A stretch of DNA of 64,000 nt from positions 1 through 64,000 of the forward strand of contig JAPOWQ010000029.1 in the NCBI GenBank assembly GCA_026707585.1. Direction: 5' to 3'. A program made the position numbers and the translations under genes. Below, piece by piece: positions 35,236 through 43,541 of the stretch. Numbering within the stretch: the first letter of the stretch is position 1; every line of letters begins with the position of its first letter. A model generated the notes under the pieces. That model saw only the letters and a program-made list of their open reading frames with translations. It did not search any database and was not told the DNA's origin. The DNA is from Chloroflexota bacterium (lineage in GTDB: Bacteria > Chloroflexota > UBA11872).

Positions 35236-36297
35236 TCACTTGGCCAGTCGTCCAGGCGAGTCATCGGAAGCGGGGACTGTCGTGGGAATGATGTCGCTGT
35301 CGCCCGATCGGGCATAGCGCACAGCCTCGGCGAGGGTGGACCGCCAATGGAATTGGGGATCGAACCCAAAGTCACGGCGGGCGGCCGAGAGATCAAATTC
35401 GTAGAAGGTGGGGGGCATGCCGGCCATGCGGGCTTTGACCACGCGACGATCGAGGACGTCCGCCACCACCGGCACGGCTTCGCGCCAGGTGAACGCTTCC
35501 GGGCCGCCGAGTTGGTAGACGCCACCGAAGGCTTGTTCCACACCGAGAACTCGCTCGAACGCCTGGACGATGTCGCGGACGTCGAGGGTGTGTTTCTTCC
35601 AGGTGCGGCCGTTCGCGTCGAGGGCGATCACCAGGGGATCGGTCCCATCGTCAAGGGATTCGAGGGTGGCGAGCGTCCGTCGCGAGGCCGAGTCGCTGCG
35701 GCCGCGGAAGCTCTCGAGAAAGAAAGCGAGCCGGAAGTGGGGGAAGTCCAGGAACTCGCCGGCGCCCCAGACCCAGGGGAACCGGAAGACGGTGATTGGC
35801 AGGCCGTCGGCACGAACGTAGCGGTCGGCCAGGCGCTCGCCGAGGATCTTGGTAAAGCCGTACCAGTCGGTCTGGGTCTGGGTAAGCGATTGCTCGTTGA
35901 GGATCTCGGGGTTGCCCTCGGGTGGGTACTTGTCGAGGGTGGCGTCGGTGCTGGAGAAGACGATGTGCCGAATGGCACCGGCGCGCTCGCGGGCGGCCTC
36001 AAACACGTTGAAGGTGCCCTGCACGTTGATCTGCATGTATTGCCGAGGCGTGAACGGCCCGCCGGCCTGGAAGGCCGCGCCGAGATGAAAAACGGCGTCG
36101 ACGCCGGCCATGGCGCGCCGTGTATCGTCGAGGGATTCGAGGTTTCCCTGGATTACGTCGGCGCCGATTGCTTCAAGCTTGGGAGCCTGCGGGTCGTTTG
36201 GGACGGTGAAGCCGAGCAGGCGGTGGCCGTTGTCGATCATGCGGCGGCCGACGTTGGCGCCGATGCGGCCGGTAGCGCCGGTCATCAGGATCCTCAT
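35236..36297 (-). CDS. NAD-dependent epimerase/dehydratase (extended SDR)
   Basis: 353 aa. MTGATGRIGANVGRRM Rossmann start, catalytic Tyr/Lys in WYGFTKILGERLADRY, and TVFRFPWVWGAG after it. Its ATG overlaps the stop of the enolase-superfamily gene by 4 bp. The pair probably acts on a sugar or uronate: the SDR could oxidise or epimerise and the dehydratase-like partner eliminates water. Confidence 0.88.
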   Translation of the reverse strand: MRILMTGATGRIGANVGRRMIDNGHRLLGFTVPNDPQAPKLEAIGADVIQGNLESLDDTRRAMAGVDAVFHLGAAFQAGGPFTPRQYMQINVQGTFNVFEAARERAGAIRHIVFSSTDATLDKYPPEGNPEILNEQSLTQTQTDWYGFTKILGERLADRYVRADGLPITVFRFPWVWGAGEFLDFPHFRLAFFLESFRGRSDSASRRTLATLESLDDGTDPLVIALDANGRTWKKHTLDVRDIVQAFERVLGVEQAFGGVYQLGGPEAFTWREAVPVVADVLDRRVVKARMAGMPPTFYEFDLSAARRDFGFDPQFHWRSTLAEAVRYARSGDSDIIPTTVPASDDSPGRLAK

Positions 36298-37496
36298 GCG
36301 CGGATCACCACCTCGTTTGGTGCGCCAATTCGAGCGTAGGCGTCATTGTCGACGTCAACTCCGATGCCCGGACCGTCGGGAGCCCGATAGACGCCGTTGA
36401 TCACCGTCAATTCGTCGTCGGCGTAGACGTTTGGCCGAATGCGCTCGTCTTCTAGGGTGACCCAGGTGTCCAGGCTGGTCGCCAGGGCGAGCCCGGCGAT
36501 CAGACCGAAGCGGCCGTTGCCGAAGTTGTGGGGGATGGGGAGGATGGATTCTTCCGCCAGGCGCGACTCCAACTGCTTCCAGCGCAGGTGCCCGATACGG
36601 ACGATGTCGGGCTGGTAACCGTCGATCAAGCGCTGATCGATGAGGTCCACGAAGGCGCCGGAGGGTGGGTTGCTATCCACTTCGCCGGCTACCAGAAGGG
36701 TTTCCGGACAGAGGGTGGCTTGCAGGTCGCGGAGGGCTCGGTACGCCTCGACGGAGGCGGTGACCATTTCCTCAAGCCAGGTGAGCCGCGCGGGACTGGT
36801 GGCGCGGATGAACTCAGCGAGGTTCTCAGGCTGGCCGTCGTAGCCGAAGTTGGCGTCGACCATGAGGTCGACGTCGGGTCCGAGGGCGTCGCGAATGCCA
36901 AGGACGACGTCGATGTCGCGCCGAAGACCGTCCCTTGGTGTCATGGCACGGCCGCCGCGTCCGACCTTGATCTTGAATTGGCGGAAACCGTCCGCGAAGC
37001 CGCGGGAGGCGTGCGCGATTACCTGGTGGAGGCCGCGGTGAGGATGGAGCAGGTCCTGAAAGTAGGTGGTGGATTCGTAGGCCGGGATGCGGTTTCGGCG
37101 ACGTCCGCCAAGCAGCGTGGCGATCGACTCGCCGCGGGTGCGAGACACGAGGTCCGTGGCCAAGGTGTCCATCCAGCCCCAGGCCGTCAGTGCCTGGAGG
37201 ACTTCCGAGCCGGCAGCCACCGCCTGACCATTGCGAAGTGCAAGCAGTGAGTCGACCGATCGGCCGAGGAAGACCTCCCGCAGATCGGCGATGAGCCGCG
37301 CGACGCTGCCGCCCTCGGCGGAGACGCTCTGACGGGCGTTGGCGAAGCCCTCCACACCGGCGGTGGTGCGGGCGCGGACGAGCCATTCGGTGCGGGTCTC
37401 GCCCAGTCCCTCGGGCGTGTAGGCGTTGCGCCCAAGCTCGGTCCAGTGGCGCGCGGGGATGGGGGCTACCGTGATCTGGTCGATCGTTTCAGGCAT
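36294..37496 (-). CDS. Enolase superfamily enzyme (mandelate racemase/muconate lactonizing type)
   Basis: 400 aa. The KxK base motif is FKIKVG; metal ligands fit VDANFGYD, TWLEEMV and VAGEVDS in the usual D-E-E order. The barrel C-terminal base region lies around IPHNFGNGRFG. The family dehydrates acid sugars or racemises alpha-substituted carboxylates. Translationally coupled to the SDR downstream, which supports an acid-sugar role. Confidence 0.87.
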   Translation of the reverse strand: MPETIDQITVAPIPARHWTELGRNAYTPEGLGETRTEWLVRARTTAGVEGFANARQSVSAEGGSVARLIADLREVFLGRSVDSLLALRNGQAVAAGSEVLQALTAWGWMDTLATDLVSRTRGESIATLLGGRRRNRIPAYESTTYFQDLLHPHRGLHQVIAHASRGFADGFRQFKIKVGRGGRAMTPRDGLRRDIDVVLGIRDALGPDVDLMVDANFGYDGQPENLAEFIRATSPARLTWLEEMVTASVEAYRALRDLQATLCPETLLVAGEVDSNPPSGAFVDLIDQRLIDGYQPDIVRIGHLRWKQLESRLAEESILPIPHNFGNGRFGLIAGLALATSLDTWVTLEDERIRPNVYADDELTVINGVYRAPDGPGIGVDVDNDAYARIGAPNEVVIRA

Positions 37497-37591
37497 GCGG
37501 TGTTGGCCCTTCTCGGCGCGGCTGCGCTGGCTGACGCTGGCAGGATATCCGCTGGCACGGATAGGACGCGGCGGGTCTGGCAGCCTGAGGC

Positions 37592-39118
37592 TCAGGTCTT
37601 TGGCAGAACCTCGTAGAAGACGCCGGCGCGCTTGACGAGAGTGAAGGCCTCCTCGTACTCCGGCGTTGACCGCTGCAGGTAGAGGCGGCGGCCGCTGGCG
37701 AGGATCGCCTCGGCCCCATCAATACCCATGGTCCAGAAGTCCACGGTCTCAATACGCAGGTCACGGTCGTAGCCCAAGACGTGTCGGGCGTACCGCGGAT
37801 ACCAGGAGGACGTCCAATTTGTAAAGTAGACGCCACGCGGCTCCATGGTGGTGACAATGCGCAGGCCAATTTCGGCCTGCTCGGCGGCGTTTTCTCGTAA
37901 ACGGACCACGTTTACGCGGGGCGGGCCGGTGAATTGCTGATGCAGGCGGAGTCCAGAGGCGAATACGAACAGAAGGCCGATTGCAAGAACCGCGTTCCGG
38001 CGCCCGGCTGGCGTCCACCTGTCAGCAAGCCGAGAGGCGTGATGGACCACCGCGCCGATTCCCGCCGCGAGACAAATCGCCATGACCGCAAAAACGATTG
38101 CGAAGTATCGATCGCTGTCGAGAAATGGCGGCGTTGCTAGAGCGAACCACAAGGTGGAGAGGCCAGTCCAGGCAATCCAGCCAGCCAGCCGTGGACGCTC
38201 GCGAGCCACCGCCAGCCAGCCGAGGACGGTGAGGACGATCCAGAACCAGCCAAATTCCCGTAGTACGTCGTGCGCGAAGGCTGGCCACTCGGTGAGGATC
38301 GCCAGGCGCCCGTTCTCGAGAGGCGACTCAACTGCGCCGCTCTCGCCTATCCCTTCGAGCGGCTTGCCGATAACAAGGTGGCCCACGTCCCCGAGATCAA
38401 GGCGCTGAATTGTCTCGGGGCGATTGGCTGGCACCGGGACGAATAGCCCGCGCAGAACGTACAACCAAGGCGTCAGGCCCAGCAGCCCGGCGGCGACCGC
38501 GGTAAGCAGCGTGCGCGGGCGTGCGATGCCGGGAAACCGCCTGGTAGCGACGACGAGCGCTGTGGCTGGCAGCATGAACAGGCTGAGGCCGTGGTTGGTC
38601 AGCGAGAGCCCGGTCGCGAGCGCGACCGCGGCCAGGCGAAGCGGACCGGGACGCCTGTCGTAGGCAACGAGCGCGAGGAATAGAAGAAAAACCAACATCG
38701 TCTGCACGCTGATGTGCGCCGCCTGCGTTGCCTGGGCCCAGACGCTGTAGCCCGTGGCAAAGACGATGGTGGCGACAACGGCCGCCAGTCTGGAGCGGGT
38801 GAGCAGCCAGCCCGCGTAAAGGAGCGCAATGCCCGCCGCGGCGGCGAAGGAGGCGTTGACAAGGTTGGCGACGTGCGCCGGGTCGCCGACACGAATGACG
38901 CGCGTGGCCAGATTGATGCTGCCGATAACAAGCGGATAGCCGGGCGCATGCGCTAATCCGCCCATGTAGCCGAAGGTTTGGAACTGGCCCCAGTCGCCAC
39001 CGCCCACTCGCGTGACGGCACTGAGCCAGTACAGCGGGACCAGGGCCGTAGCCATCAATACCCCGGGCAACCAGCGGGATCGCAAGACGCTGCGTAGCGT
39101 GGCTCGGGCTTCGATCAA
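37592..39118 (-). CDS. DUF2723 multi-pass membrane protein (GT-C glycosyltransferase-like)
   Basis: 508 aa with about ten hydrophobic segments and a soluble C-terminal ~110 residues. The N-terminal loop GGGDWGQFQTFGYMGGLAHAPGYPL carries the acidic residue and HAPGYP signature of DUF2723, relatives of protein O-mannosyltransferases. Probably transfers a sugar from a polyprenyl carrier across the membrane, so it could use products of the GT2 pair at 20.9-22.3 kb. Monocistronic. Confidence 0.85.
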   Translation of the reverse strand: MIEARATLRSVLRSRWLPGVLMATALVPLYWLSAVTRVGGGDWGQFQTFGYMGGLAHAPGYPLVIGSINLATRVIRVGDPAHVANLVNASFAAAAGIALLYAGWLLTRSRLAAVVATIVFATGYSVWAQATQAAHISVQTMLVFLLFLALVAYDRRPGPLRLAAVALATGLSLTNHGLSLFMLPATALVVATRRFPGIARPRTLLTAVAAGLLGLTPWLYVLRGLFVPVPANRPETIQRLDLGDVGHLVIGKPLEGIGESGAVESPLENGRLAILTEWPAFAHDVLREFGWFWIVLTVLGWLAVARERPRLAGWIAWTGLSTLWFALATPPFLDSDRYFAIVFAVMAICLAAGIGAVVHHASRLADRWTPAGRRNAVLAIGLLFVFASGLRLHQQFTGPPRVNVVRLRENAAEQAEIGLRIVTTMEPRGVYFTNWTSSWYPRYARHVLGYDRDLRIETVDFWTMGIDGAEAILASGRRLYLQRSTPEYEEAFTLVKRAGVFYEVLPKT

Positions 39119-39230
39119 CTACGCACGTGTCCTGAAGCGCCCTGCCAGCGGGACGCGGCAATGGCCACAGCGTCTCGGACCAGGGAACCGAAACAAGCCA
39201 GTCGGTGGCTGAGTTGAACGACCCGCAGGG

Positions 39231-39437
39231 CTAACGCTTGGACGACCGCTGGGCGTTGCTGGAGAGGGGGGTTTGGAAGGGGGCGCGGGGCGGTCGGGGC
39301 GCGGGTTTTGGGTGATGCATCTGGCAATACCAGGTCACGGTCTTGCCATCTCCAGCGGTGACCCGCAGCCAGCCGGCACGAAACGCGTCCTGTACGAGGG
39401 GCTGCCTCGTGCCGCAGGTTACGCATTTCACGGCCAT
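39231..39437 (-). CDS. Small putative zinc-binding protein
   Basis: 68 aa. A CVTC pair near the N-terminus and C..HH in TWYCQMHHPKP make a plausible single zinc site; the tail is Pro/Arg-rich. No family recognised. It ends 112 bp before the DUF2723 start on the same strand. A real gene is likely because of the cysteine spacing, but the short length leaves doubt. Confidence 0.5.
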   Translation of the reverse strand: MAVKCVTCGTRQPLVQDAFRAGWLRVTAGDGKTVTWYCQMHHPKPAPRPPRAPFQTPLSSNAQRSSKR

Positions 39438-39628
39438 TGGATCACCCAGAGCCAGCTATCGGATCGATGGATTCTTGAGGATAGTCCACGACAGTTTGCA
39501 GATTCTGTCAAGCAGCGCCGTAGCGGGCGCGTGCGAATCCTACCGGCCAGGACCATGCGGGATTCGTGCACGGGCATTCTTGTGGCTCTGCTAGGCTGAA
39601 TTCGCCAGTTCAGGTTGCCAAGCTCAGC

Positions 39629-39790
39629 ATGCTGGTTTCTTCACGCAGCACATGCCTTCGGGCGGTCCTGGCTGGCTTTTTGATTGCCGCGGCTGTTCTA
39701 GTTGCCGCCTGCGGCGGAGACGACAGCCGATATGGGGGCGAAAAGAGCGGGTCGTTCCAGCCGCGCAGCGGGATCAGCTGGGGGAACTGA
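39629..39790 (+). CDS. Very small lipoprotein
   Basis: 53 aa. Positively charged start (SSRSTCLR), hydrophobic core AVLAGFLIAAAVLVAACGG with lipobox VAAC (Cys 28), then only ~25 residues of mature chain. Too short for a known domain; resembles small surface lipoproteins or a decayed one. No strong ribosome-binding site is seen. Upstream 39438-39628 has no other gene. Confidence 0.5.
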   Translation: MLVSSRSTCLRAVLAGFLIAAAVLVAACGGDDSRYGGEKSGSFQPRSGISWGN

Positions 39791-39824
39791 CAGGTCTCAC
39801 GGATGGCGGCTCGGCCCCGCCGCT

Positions 39825-40865
39825 TTAGTCGTTTGCCAACCGTGGCGGGCCGCCGGTGGGCCAGTCGAGCCGACCGAGGTAGAGGCCGCGCGTGCGATTG
39901 GACTTGCGGTATCTGAACTCGGCCGGATCGCCGGAGCAGTGGGTGATCCACCAGGTGTTTCGCCAGTGGAAGACCTCGGCGGCGTGAACAAAACCGAGGC
40001 GAGCCACGGGCCGATTTGTGAAGTCGAGCGGCGACGGCGACGAGACGTAGTGGGTCCACCAGCCGTGTTTGAAAAAGAGCCAGAAGCGGCCGTCTTTGCG
40101 GATGACGCAAGGGGACTCGACTTCGAGGGTTGGCTCCTCGTCGAACGGCCAGGCCACGGTTGAGAAGATTGGGCCGACTTCCTGCCAGTGGATGAGGTCG
40201 GGCGAGATGGAGGCGGCGACGCAGACGCGGTTTTGGCCTAGCTTTTCCTGAAGCCGGGAGACCCAGTAGATGGCGAAGGTGCCGTCGTCGAGTTGGAGCA
40301 CGTGGGGGTCGCGGCAGCCGCCGTAGGTGCCGCCGAACTGCCGCGCGTAGTTGCGGCGGCCGGGACCGCCCATGTCAGGTTCCGATAAGCCAAGGTCCTC
40401 CGGCGTTGGCAGGCCGTAGCCGGGCCACCTGGACCAGGCGAGCGAGGGGACGATGATCGGATTGCCGGGGTACCGATCCCAGGTGTAGAGATCGTGCGAG
40501 GTGGCCAGGCAGAGGCGCTGGATCGTCCACTGGTCGACCCCGCTGTAGTACATGAAGAAGCGGCCGCGATGCTCGATGACGTAGGGGGCGATGATGCCCA
40601 TGTTTTCGGGCCAGGCGCCGGTGGCCTTGAGGGAATCAGGCTGGACTTCCCAGTGCTCCAGGTCGGGGCTGGTGGCGTGGGCAAAGGTGTCCTCTCGCTT
40701 GGTCGGGTCTTCCACCGATCCGGTGATGCCGAACATGTGCCAGAGGCCGTGGCGCCGGATGAGGCAGTGGTCGTTGAGGTAGCGGCCGGGGATGGAGAGG
40801 ACTTCGCGGAAGACGCCGAGTGTCACGTCGCCATAGGGGCTGGGGACGATGCGGGTGGGGGGCAT
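39825..40865 (-). CDS. Five-bladed beta-propeller glycoside hydrolase-like protein (GH32/GH43 superfamily)
   Basis: 346 aa, one propeller without C-terminal sandwich. Candidate catalytic acids fall where GH32/43/68 enzymes have them: Asp in RYLNDHCLIRR, the RDP box in GGCRDPHVLQL, and Glu in LEVESPCVI. Blade repeats ATSPDLEHWEV, ATSHDLYTWDR and SISPDLIHWQEV are visible. No signal peptide, so likely cytoplasmic or exported by another route. Divergent from the creatininase gene, 80 bp apart. Confidence 0.75.
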   Translation of the reverse strand: MPPTRIVPSPYGDVTLGVFREVLSIPGRYLNDHCLIRRHGLWHMFGITGSVEDPTKREDTFAHATSPDLEHWEVQPDSLKATGAWPENMGIIAPYVIEHRGRFFMYYSGVDQWTIQRLCLATSHDLYTWDRYPGNPIIVPSLAWSRWPGYGLPTPEDLGLSEPDMGGPGRRNYARQFGGTYGGCRDPHVLQLDDGTFAIYWVSRLQEKLGQNRVCVAASISPDLIHWQEVGPIFSTVAWPFDEEPTLEVESPCVIRKDGRFWLFFKHGWWTHYVSSPSPLDFTNRPVARLGFVHAAEVFHWRNTWWITHCSGDPAEFRYRKSNRTRGLYLGRLDWPTGGPPRLAND

Positions 40866-40945
40866 CCGGCGTTCCTCCAGACGGCAGGCAAGGTGTCCGT
40901 CGCGGTGCGTATCCTACGCGGATAGCGCTACCAGGAACCCGCTCC

Positions 40946-41791
40946 ATGCTTGAGGACTTTCGCTTCGAAGATCTGACGTGGCCCGAAGTCAACGACGCGG
41001 TCGAGGCCGGGCGGATTCCGGTGCTGCCGGTCGGCACGATCGAGCAACACGGGCCGCATCTGCCATTGAAGATCGACCGGTGGACGTCAACCTCGATCGT
41101 GGACGAAGCGGCGCGGCGCTCGAACGGACTGCTGTTGGCGATGCCGCCGGTGTCGTACGGGTACACATCGCACGTGATGGACTTTCCCGGATCGATGACG
41201 ATTCACCATGAGACGTTCATCCGGTACCTGGTGGATATCGGGTTGAGCCTGGTCTACCACGGGTTCAAGAAGATGATCTTCATCAACGGGCACGGCTCAA
41301 ACCAGCAGCCGACGGAGCTTGCGGTACGGCGGATCATGCTGGAGTCGGACGCATGGGCGGCGATGGCGAGTTGGTGGAACCTGACGCAGGCGAACTCTGG
41401 ATTCATGGAGACGTGGCGCGACTCGGAGTTTCCGGGAGGCGCGGCTCATGCCGGCGAGGCCGAGACGGCGATTGCCTTGCACCTGGATGCCGACGCGGTG
41501 CGCATGGACCTGGCGGTGGACCAGGTGACGGACACGAATCAGCAGGAGTCGAAGTACCACTGGGTCGATCTCTTTGGATCGGGACCGGTGAAGATGGACG
41601 GCTACACGAGCACGTACACGCCCGACGGCACGCAGGGCACGCCGACGGTAGCCACGGCGGCGAAGGGCAAGTTGCTGTTCGAGGAGGCCGTGAACAACCT
41701 GGTGGAGTTCGGGCGCGAGATGTCTGAGCGGGACTATCTGCCGCGGGTTGACCATCACACGCGAAAGCCGTCGATTGCGCGGCCGGGCTAA
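40946..41791 (+). CDS. Creatininase/FAPy-deformylase family metal-dependent amidohydrolase
   Basis: 281 aa from ATG 40946. The di-metal site is intact: VGTIEQHGPHLPLKID, FINGHGSNQQ and HAGEAETAIAL carry the Glu, His and Asp ligands of the creatininase fold. Members open cyclic amides or deformylate. It is followed after 22 bp by an SGNH hydrolase, so they are probably one operon that trims amide and ester groups from the same compound. Confidence 0.9.
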   Translation: MLEDFRFEDLTWPEVNDAVEAGRIPVLPVGTIEQHGPHLPLKIDRWTSTSIVDEAARRSNGLLLAMPPVSYGYTSHVMDFPGSMTIHHETFIRYLVDIGLSLVYHGFKKMIFINGHGSNQQPTELAVRRIMLESDAWAAMASWWNLTQANSGFMETWRDSEFPGGAAHAGEAETAIALHLDADAVRMDLAVDQVTDTNQQESKYHWVDLFGSGPVKMDGYTSTYTPDGTQGTPTVATAAKGKLLFEEAVNNLVEFGREMSERDYLPRVDHHTRKPSIARPG

Positions 41792-41813
41792 CAACACGAC
41801 GGGAGCGTTAAGC

Positions 41814-42602
41814 GTGGAATCCAGTTCGAAGGTGCGCGACTGGCGCTCGGAGCCGTTCCGGGTGTTGGTGACCTTGGGCGAGAGCACGACGGCAGGAGGA
41901 TGGAGCTCGTCGCGCGAGCGCTGCTGGGCGAATGTGCTGGCCGACCTGATCAGTGACTTCCAGGACGAACCGGTCAAGCTGGTGAACAGCGGGATTGGGG
42001 CGAACGTGATATCGACGCGGGCCCCGCTGTACGAGTACTCGGGCAAGCCGGCGGCCAACGAGCGGGTTGGGAAGCACGTCATTGAGCATGACCCGGACCT
42101 GCTGGTGATCTCGTACGGGCTGAACGACGCGCGGGGCGGGACGCCGGTGGAGATGTTCCGGGAGGAATTGACGAACGTCGTCGATGCCATACGGCAAGGG
42201 TGCGATCCGCTGATCGTGCTGCCGGGGCCGTATTACATGACGGACTTCACCTCGTACGATCACTTTGGCTTCGCCAACCATGCGGTGTTCGAGTCGTTCA
42301 ACTTCGTGACGGCGCAGGCGGCCGAGGCCGCGGGCTGTCTCTTTGTCGACGTGTACAACGCGTATGGCGGGGCGGATTGGCTGGTGCATCACGACGGGGT
42401 GCATGCGAACGACCTGGGGCACCGGGTTGTGGCGAACGAGATTTTCAAGGTGCTGGCGCAGCACTGCTCGGGCCTGGCGGCGCGCACCAAGCGGATCGAG
42501 TTTGAGACGGAGCCGTGGAGGGATGAGTCGGTGTTGATGGCCGACTACGGCTACACGTCGCGAGGCCGGCCGACGATTGGGTTGCCGCCGGGGCAGAGCT
42601 AA
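41814..42602 (+). CDS. SGNH/GDSL-type hydrolase
   Basis: 262 aa from a GTG at 41814 preceded by GGGAG. Block I reads LGESTTAGG (GES in place of GDS, the Ser kept), block II GIGANV, block III SYGLNDARGG and block V HHDGVHANDLGH with the Asp and His. SGNH enzymes cleave acetyl or other ester groups, often on carbohydrates. No signal peptide. Downstream of the creatininase gene on the same strand. Confidence 0.86.
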   Translation: MESSSKVRDWRSEPFRVLVTLGESTTAGGWSSSRERCWANVLADLISDFQDEPVKLVNSGIGANVISTRAPLYEYSGKPAANERVGKHVIEHDPDLLVISYGLNDARGGTPVEMFREELTNVVDAIRQGCDPLIVLPGPYYMTDFTSYDHFGFANHAVFESFNFVTAQAAEAAGCLFVDVYNAYGGADWLVHHDGVHANDLGHRVVANEIFKVLAQHCSGLAARTKRIEFETEPWRDESVLMADYGYTSRGRPTIGLPPGQS

Positions 42603-42617
42603 ACAAGAGGCGCGGGC

Positions 42618-43541
42618 TTAAGCGGCATTCTCCAGGAAGCCGACTGCCTGCCGGACGGTGCAGATGAGGACGGGGTCGGGCCTGGAGCGCGCATGCTCAA
42701 GGAGCGCGGGTAAGGCGCGGTTTTCGGGGTCGTGCAGGTAGTGGGTGTAGGGATGCCACACGGGGGTCCAAAGGAGCCTGTGCTCGTAGGCGTAGTCGAG
42801 GGCGTCCAGGTTATAGGCGATCCAGTTGTCTAAGTCCGTAGGTCTTGTCCAGGGGCACGTCCAGTTGTCGGGGATGGGCTGGTGGCCGTCGCGGCGGCGC
42901 CAGGCGTCCTGGGCGTTGAGGTCGCGGCAGCGATGGAAGTCGAAGAAGATCCGGTCCATCCAGCCCTGGATGGGCAGCTCAATCAGGCCGTTGGGATAGG
43001 CGTAGGCCTGGAGGCGTGCGGGCGCGGCGGCGTCGTGCTCAGGGCCATATAGGCCCATGGTGCTGTCCATGTGGCTGCTGACCCAGCGAAACCCACTCTC
43101 AAGGACGGCCTGCTGATTGGCGTAGAGCATGTTGAGGCCGCCAGGGAGTCCACCGGGGCCGCGGAGGACGGTGGATTTAACGCCGAGGCGCTCGCGCAGG
43201 CGGCGGTTGGTGAGTTCGAGTTCCTGGCGGAGGAGTTCGGTGTCAGGCATCGACAGGTGCACGTGGTTATAGGTGTGGTTGTCGATGACGTGGCCGCGGC
43301 GCAGGATTTCGTGGAGGTAGTCGATGTCTTGTTCCTCGAGGCCGTTGCCGACGTAGAAGAACTGAAGACTGACGTCGAAGGCTTCGGCGGTGGCGCAGAG
43401 GCTGAGCGTGTACTCGCGCAGCGGCGGCATGATGCGGCCGTGGTTGACCAGCGTGGGCGAGTAGCCGGCGCACATTTCGAGGTCGTAGCTGAGAGCGACC
43501 GCGCAGCGAACGCCTTCGGGCAGCGCGACGCGGACGCTCAC
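42618..43541 (-). CDS. Polysaccharide deacetylase family protein
   Basis: 307 aa from a GTG at 43541 overlapping the TGA of the upstream propeller gene by 3 bp. NodB-type motifs: ALSYDLEMCAGY (catalytic Asp region), VIDNHTYNHVHLS (the HxxxH metal pair), and ELELTNRRLRERLG-TVLRGPGG (R-x-P-like). It removes N- or O-acetyl groups from a glycan. Coupling to the glycosidase-like gene suggests that both act on the same acetylated sugar. Confidence 0.85.
   Translation of the reverse strand: MSVRVALPEGVRCAVALSYDLEMCAGYSPTLVNHGRIMPPLREYTLSLCATAEAFDVSLQFFYVGNGLEEQDIDYLHEILRRGHVIDNHTYNHVHLSMPDTELLRQELELTNRRLRERLGVKSTVLRGPGGLPGGLNMLYANQQAVLESGFRWVSSHMDSTMGLYGPEHDAAAPARLQAYAYPNGLIELPIQGWMDRIFFDFHRCRDLNAQDAWRRRDGHQPIPDNWTCPWTRPTDLDNWIAYNLDALDYAYEHRLLWTPVWHPYTHYLHDPENRALPALLEHARSRPDPVLICTVRQAVGFLENAA

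Noticed and set aside
39119-39230. Possible short gene upstream of the DUF2723 gene
   Set aside because: No supported start or motif; plain spacer.
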